Shown here piece after piece: positions 62,466-64,000 of a stretch of DNA of 64,000 nucleotides. Source of the stretch: Clostridia bacterium (lineage in GTDB: Bacteria; Bacillota_A; Clostridia; UMGS1883); assembly GCA_017467965.1 (NCBI GenBank), contig JAFUJZ010000010.1:9201-73200 (forward strand). Reading direction: 5' to 3'. Under the pieces are notes generated by a model. That model saw only the letters and a program-made list of their open reading frames with translations. It did not search any database and was not told the origin of the DNA. The translations under genes were made by a program, and so were the position numbers. Positions within the stretch are counted from its first letter, which is position 1. Each line of letters begins with the position of its first letter.

Positions 62466-63155
62466 ATGAAACATGGTAAGAAATATAATGAGAGTGTAAA
62501 GCTTATCGAAAAAGGTATGCAGTACTCTCCCGCAGAAGCTCTTGATCTTGCCGTTAAGACAGCAGGTGCTAAGTTTGACGAAACAATCGAAGCTCACATC
62601 AAGCTCGGTGTTGACTCTCGTCACGCTGACCAGCAGGTTAGAGGCGCTGTTGTTCTTCCCAACGGTACAGGTAAAAAGGTAAGAGTACTCGTATTTGCAA
62701 AGGGTGCTAAGGCTGACGAAGCTGAAGCAGCTGGTGCAGATTACGTAGGTGAAGAATACATCACAAAGATTCAGGAAGGCTGGCTCGACTTTGACGTAGC
62801 TGTTGCTACTCCTGACATGATGGGCGTTGTTGGTAAGATTGCCCGTGTTCTTGGTCCTAAGGGTCTTATGCCCAACCCCAAGGCAGGCACAGTTACTATG
62901 GATGTAGCTAAGGCTATTGCTGAACTCAAGGCTGGTAAGATTGAATACCGTCTTGATAAGACAAACATCATCCACTGCCCCATCGGTAAGAAGTCTTTCG
63001 GCGTTGAAAAGCTCCAGGAAAACTTCAACACACTCCTCGCTGCTGTTATCAAGGCTAAGCCTGCAGCTGCAAAGGGTCAGTACCTTAAGAGCGTTACTGT
63101 TGCAAGCACAATGGGCCCCGGAGTTAAGATTGCGCCCACAAAGATTGAACAGTAA
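62466..63155 (+). CDS. rplA: 50S ribosomal protein L1
   Basis: L1-stalk protein that helps release deacylated tRNA and represses its own operon. Its 229 residues include [19 protein letters not shown], the [16 protein letters not shown] motif and [15 protein letters not shown], all diagnostic. AAGGAGG precedes the ATG. It forms an operon with rplK. Confidence 0.98.
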   Translation: MKHGKKYNESVKLIEKGMQYSPAEALDLAVKTAGAKFDETIEAHIKLGVDSRHADQQVRGAVVLPNGTGKKVRVLVFAKGAKADEAEAAGADYVGEEYITKIQEGWLDFDVAVATPDMMGVVGKIARVLGPKGLMPNPKAGTVTMDVAKAIAELKAGKIEYRLDKTNIIHCPIGKKSFGVEKLQENFNTLLAAVIKAKPAAAKGQYLKSVTVASTMGPGVKIAPTKIEQ

Positions 63156-63169
63156 TTCTTAAAAAATGC

Positions 63170-63198
63170 TTGACAAACCTCGTAAGAGGTGTTAAGAT
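63170..63198 (+). promoter_or_regulatory. Promoter of the rplJ operon
   Basis: TTGACA (63170-63175), 17 bases, TAAGAT (63193-63198). Confidence 0.78.
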
Positions 63199-63204
63199 AT
63201 TCAA

Positions 63205-63350
63205 GAAGTTTTTAAAACTTCATTCCATTCCATAGACAGCGGGCACCAAAGTAAGCCCCGCCGAGGAACCATTAAGAAAGATTTTTAAAGGTTTTTTGCG
63301 TCTATGGGCAAAAAACCTTTTTTCAATATTTGGTATGGAGAGGTGAAAGT
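63205..63350 (+). promoter_or_regulatory. Ribosomal protein L10 leader
   Basis: The leader has the pattern CCATAGACAGCGGGC...GCCCCGCCGAGG (63228-63266), typical of Firmicutes L10 leaders, where L10 (with L12) binds and limits its own synthesis. It is followed by a strong terminator-like hairpin, giving an attenuator layout. Confidence 0.8.
63287..63324 (+). terminator. Attenuator hairpin within the L10 leader
   Basis: AAAGGTTTTTTGC (63287-63299) pairs perfectly with GCAAAAAACCTTT (63308-63320), then a T-run, all before rplJ. Confidence 0.8.
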
Positions 63351-63956
63351 ATGCCAAGCGCAAAGATTCTCGAAGCTAAGAAGCAGGCAGTTGAAGAAAT
63401 CAAAGCAACCCTCACAAAGGCTGTTGCAGGTGTTTTCGTTGACTACTGTGGTCTTACAGTTGAACAGGATACTAAGCTCCGTAACAAGCTCAGAGAAGCT
63501 AACGTAGAGTATAAGGTTGTAAAGAACACACTTACAAGATTCGCAGCTAACGAAGTTGGTCTCGAAGGTCTTGATGAAGTTCTTAATGGTCCCACAGCTC
63601 TCGCTATCAGCGAAACTGACGAAGTTATCGCAGCTAAGGTACTTGCAGAATTTGCAAAAGAAAACGAAGCTCTCGAAATTAAGTCCGGCTTCCTCGAAGG
63701 TAAGGTTGTTTCCGTTGACGAAGTTAAGAAGCTCGCTGACACACCCAGCCGTGAAGTTCTTATCGCTAAGTTGATGGGTAGCATGAACTCTCCCATCGCA
63801 GCACTTGCAAGAACATTGCAGGCTCTTGTTGACAACGGTGTTGAACCCGCTGACATCAAGGTAGAAAAGGAAGAAGCTCCCGCTGCTGAAGAAGCACAGG
63901 AAGCTGCTCCCGCAGAAACAGTAGAAGAAGCTGTCGAAGCTCCCGCTGCTGAATAA
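63351..63956 (+). CDS. rplJ: 50S ribosomal protein L10 with extended C-terminus
   Basis: Base of the L7/L12 stalk, 201 residues. The N-terminal RNA-binding domain has LTVEQDTKLRNKLREANVEYKVVKNTLTRFA; the C-terminal helix binds L12 dimers. It ends in an added 35-residue tail of Ala, Glu and Pro (KEEAPAAEEAQEA), longer than the usual 165-175-residue protein. ATG at 63351 has GGAGAGGTG upstream; the earlier in-frame opening at 63330 lies within the leader. Confidence 0.95.
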   Translation: MPSAKILEAKKQAVEEIKATLTKAVAGVFVDYCGLTVEQDTKLRNKLREANVEYKVVKNTLTRFAANEVGLEGLDEVLNGPTALAISETDEVIAAKVLAEFAKENEALEIKSGFLEGKVVSVDEVKKLADTPSREVLIAKLMGSMNSPIAALARTLQALVDNGVEPADIKVEKEEAPAAEEAQEAAPAETVEEAVEAPAAE

Positions 63957-63987
63957 TTAAAAAAAAATTAATTAAAAACCATTAAAT

Positions 63988-63992
63988 GGAGG
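63988..63992 (+). other. rplL: Ribosome binding site of the next gene, presumably rplL
   Basis: GGAGG lies eight bases before the window ends. In this gene order the next gene is expected to be rplL, but no coding base of it is visible. Confidence 0.6.
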
Positions 63993-64000
63993 TAAATTAA

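Noticed and set aside
1..64000. CRISPR arrays, insertion sequences, prophage, rRNA and tRNA genes
   Set aside because: No regularly spaced repeats, transposase or integrase motifs, phage genes, or cloverleaf/rRNA sequence were seen in either strand.

Overview
The window looks like chromosomal DNA from a low-to-medium-GC Clostridia-type bacterium (Bacillota), most likely an uncultured gut lineage. The main reasons are AGGAGG-type ribosome binding sites on nearly every gene, HemZ, an RsiV/DUF3298-like protein, a DUF4830 protein, a TagO-type transferase, SLH-domain surface protein, an L10 leader, and the rpmG-secE-nusG-rplK-rplA-rplJ order. I see no phage, insertion sequence, CRISPR array, rRNA or tRNA. 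It is dense core genome with one glycan-degradation island.

Layout. 1-8549: 3'-part of ileS, lspA, rluD, then the pyrimidine operon pyrB-pyrC-pyrF-pyrK-pyrD. 8550-14206: metG, tatD with a linked radical SAM gene, and panB-panC-panD. 14362-21385: pectin/rhamnogalacturonan island with a 1671-residue secreted multidomain GH105 protein, a HAD hydrolase and a cytoplasmic GH105 paralogue. 21444-22171: a strong promoter driving a probable new structured RNA, then a small zinc-ribbon membrane protein. 22212-28303 (minus strand): a PstS-like binding protein, a DUF3298 protein, an MsmX/UgpC-type sugar ABC ATPase, a DUF4830 protein with an RsuA-type pseudouridine synthase, and rpsF-ssb-rpsR. 28617-37515: an EF-G paralogue, recJ, relA, a metallo-beta-lactamase-fold hydrolase, hemZ and a zinc-ribbon protein. 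37651-43749: a MacA/MacB-like export system with an SLH surface protein. 43845-51443: mutS-mutL-miaA-hfq-HlyD-like-recO. 51469-60437: lacZ-type beta-galactosidase, AI-2E family permease, tagO, trpS, an aminotransferase, a lipoprotein and rhaM. 60668-64000: rpmG-secE-nusG-rplK-rplA-rplJ, ending at the ribosome binding site of the next gene, expected to be rplL.

How the genes fit together. The GH105 pair, the RhaM mutarotase, the beta-galactosidase and the orphan sugar ABC ATPase suggest growth on pectic side chains and galactosides. The secreted enzyme would act on polymer or oligomer ends outside the cell and the cytoplasmic copy on imported unsaturated disaccharides. The permease genes are not in the window.

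The most interesting signals are in RNA and intergenic structure. These are a candidate ~170-nt RNA with its own promoter, a 14-bp closing stem and a terminator (21478-21650); a multi-hairpin leader before metG; a three-tier palindrome between pyrB and pyrC; a hairpin holding both the Shine-Dalgarno and the start codon of lspA; two copies of an L1-protein binding-site mimic, before rplK and before rplA; and an L10 leader attenuator. All function calls come from reading sequence motifs; no database search or folding program was run.
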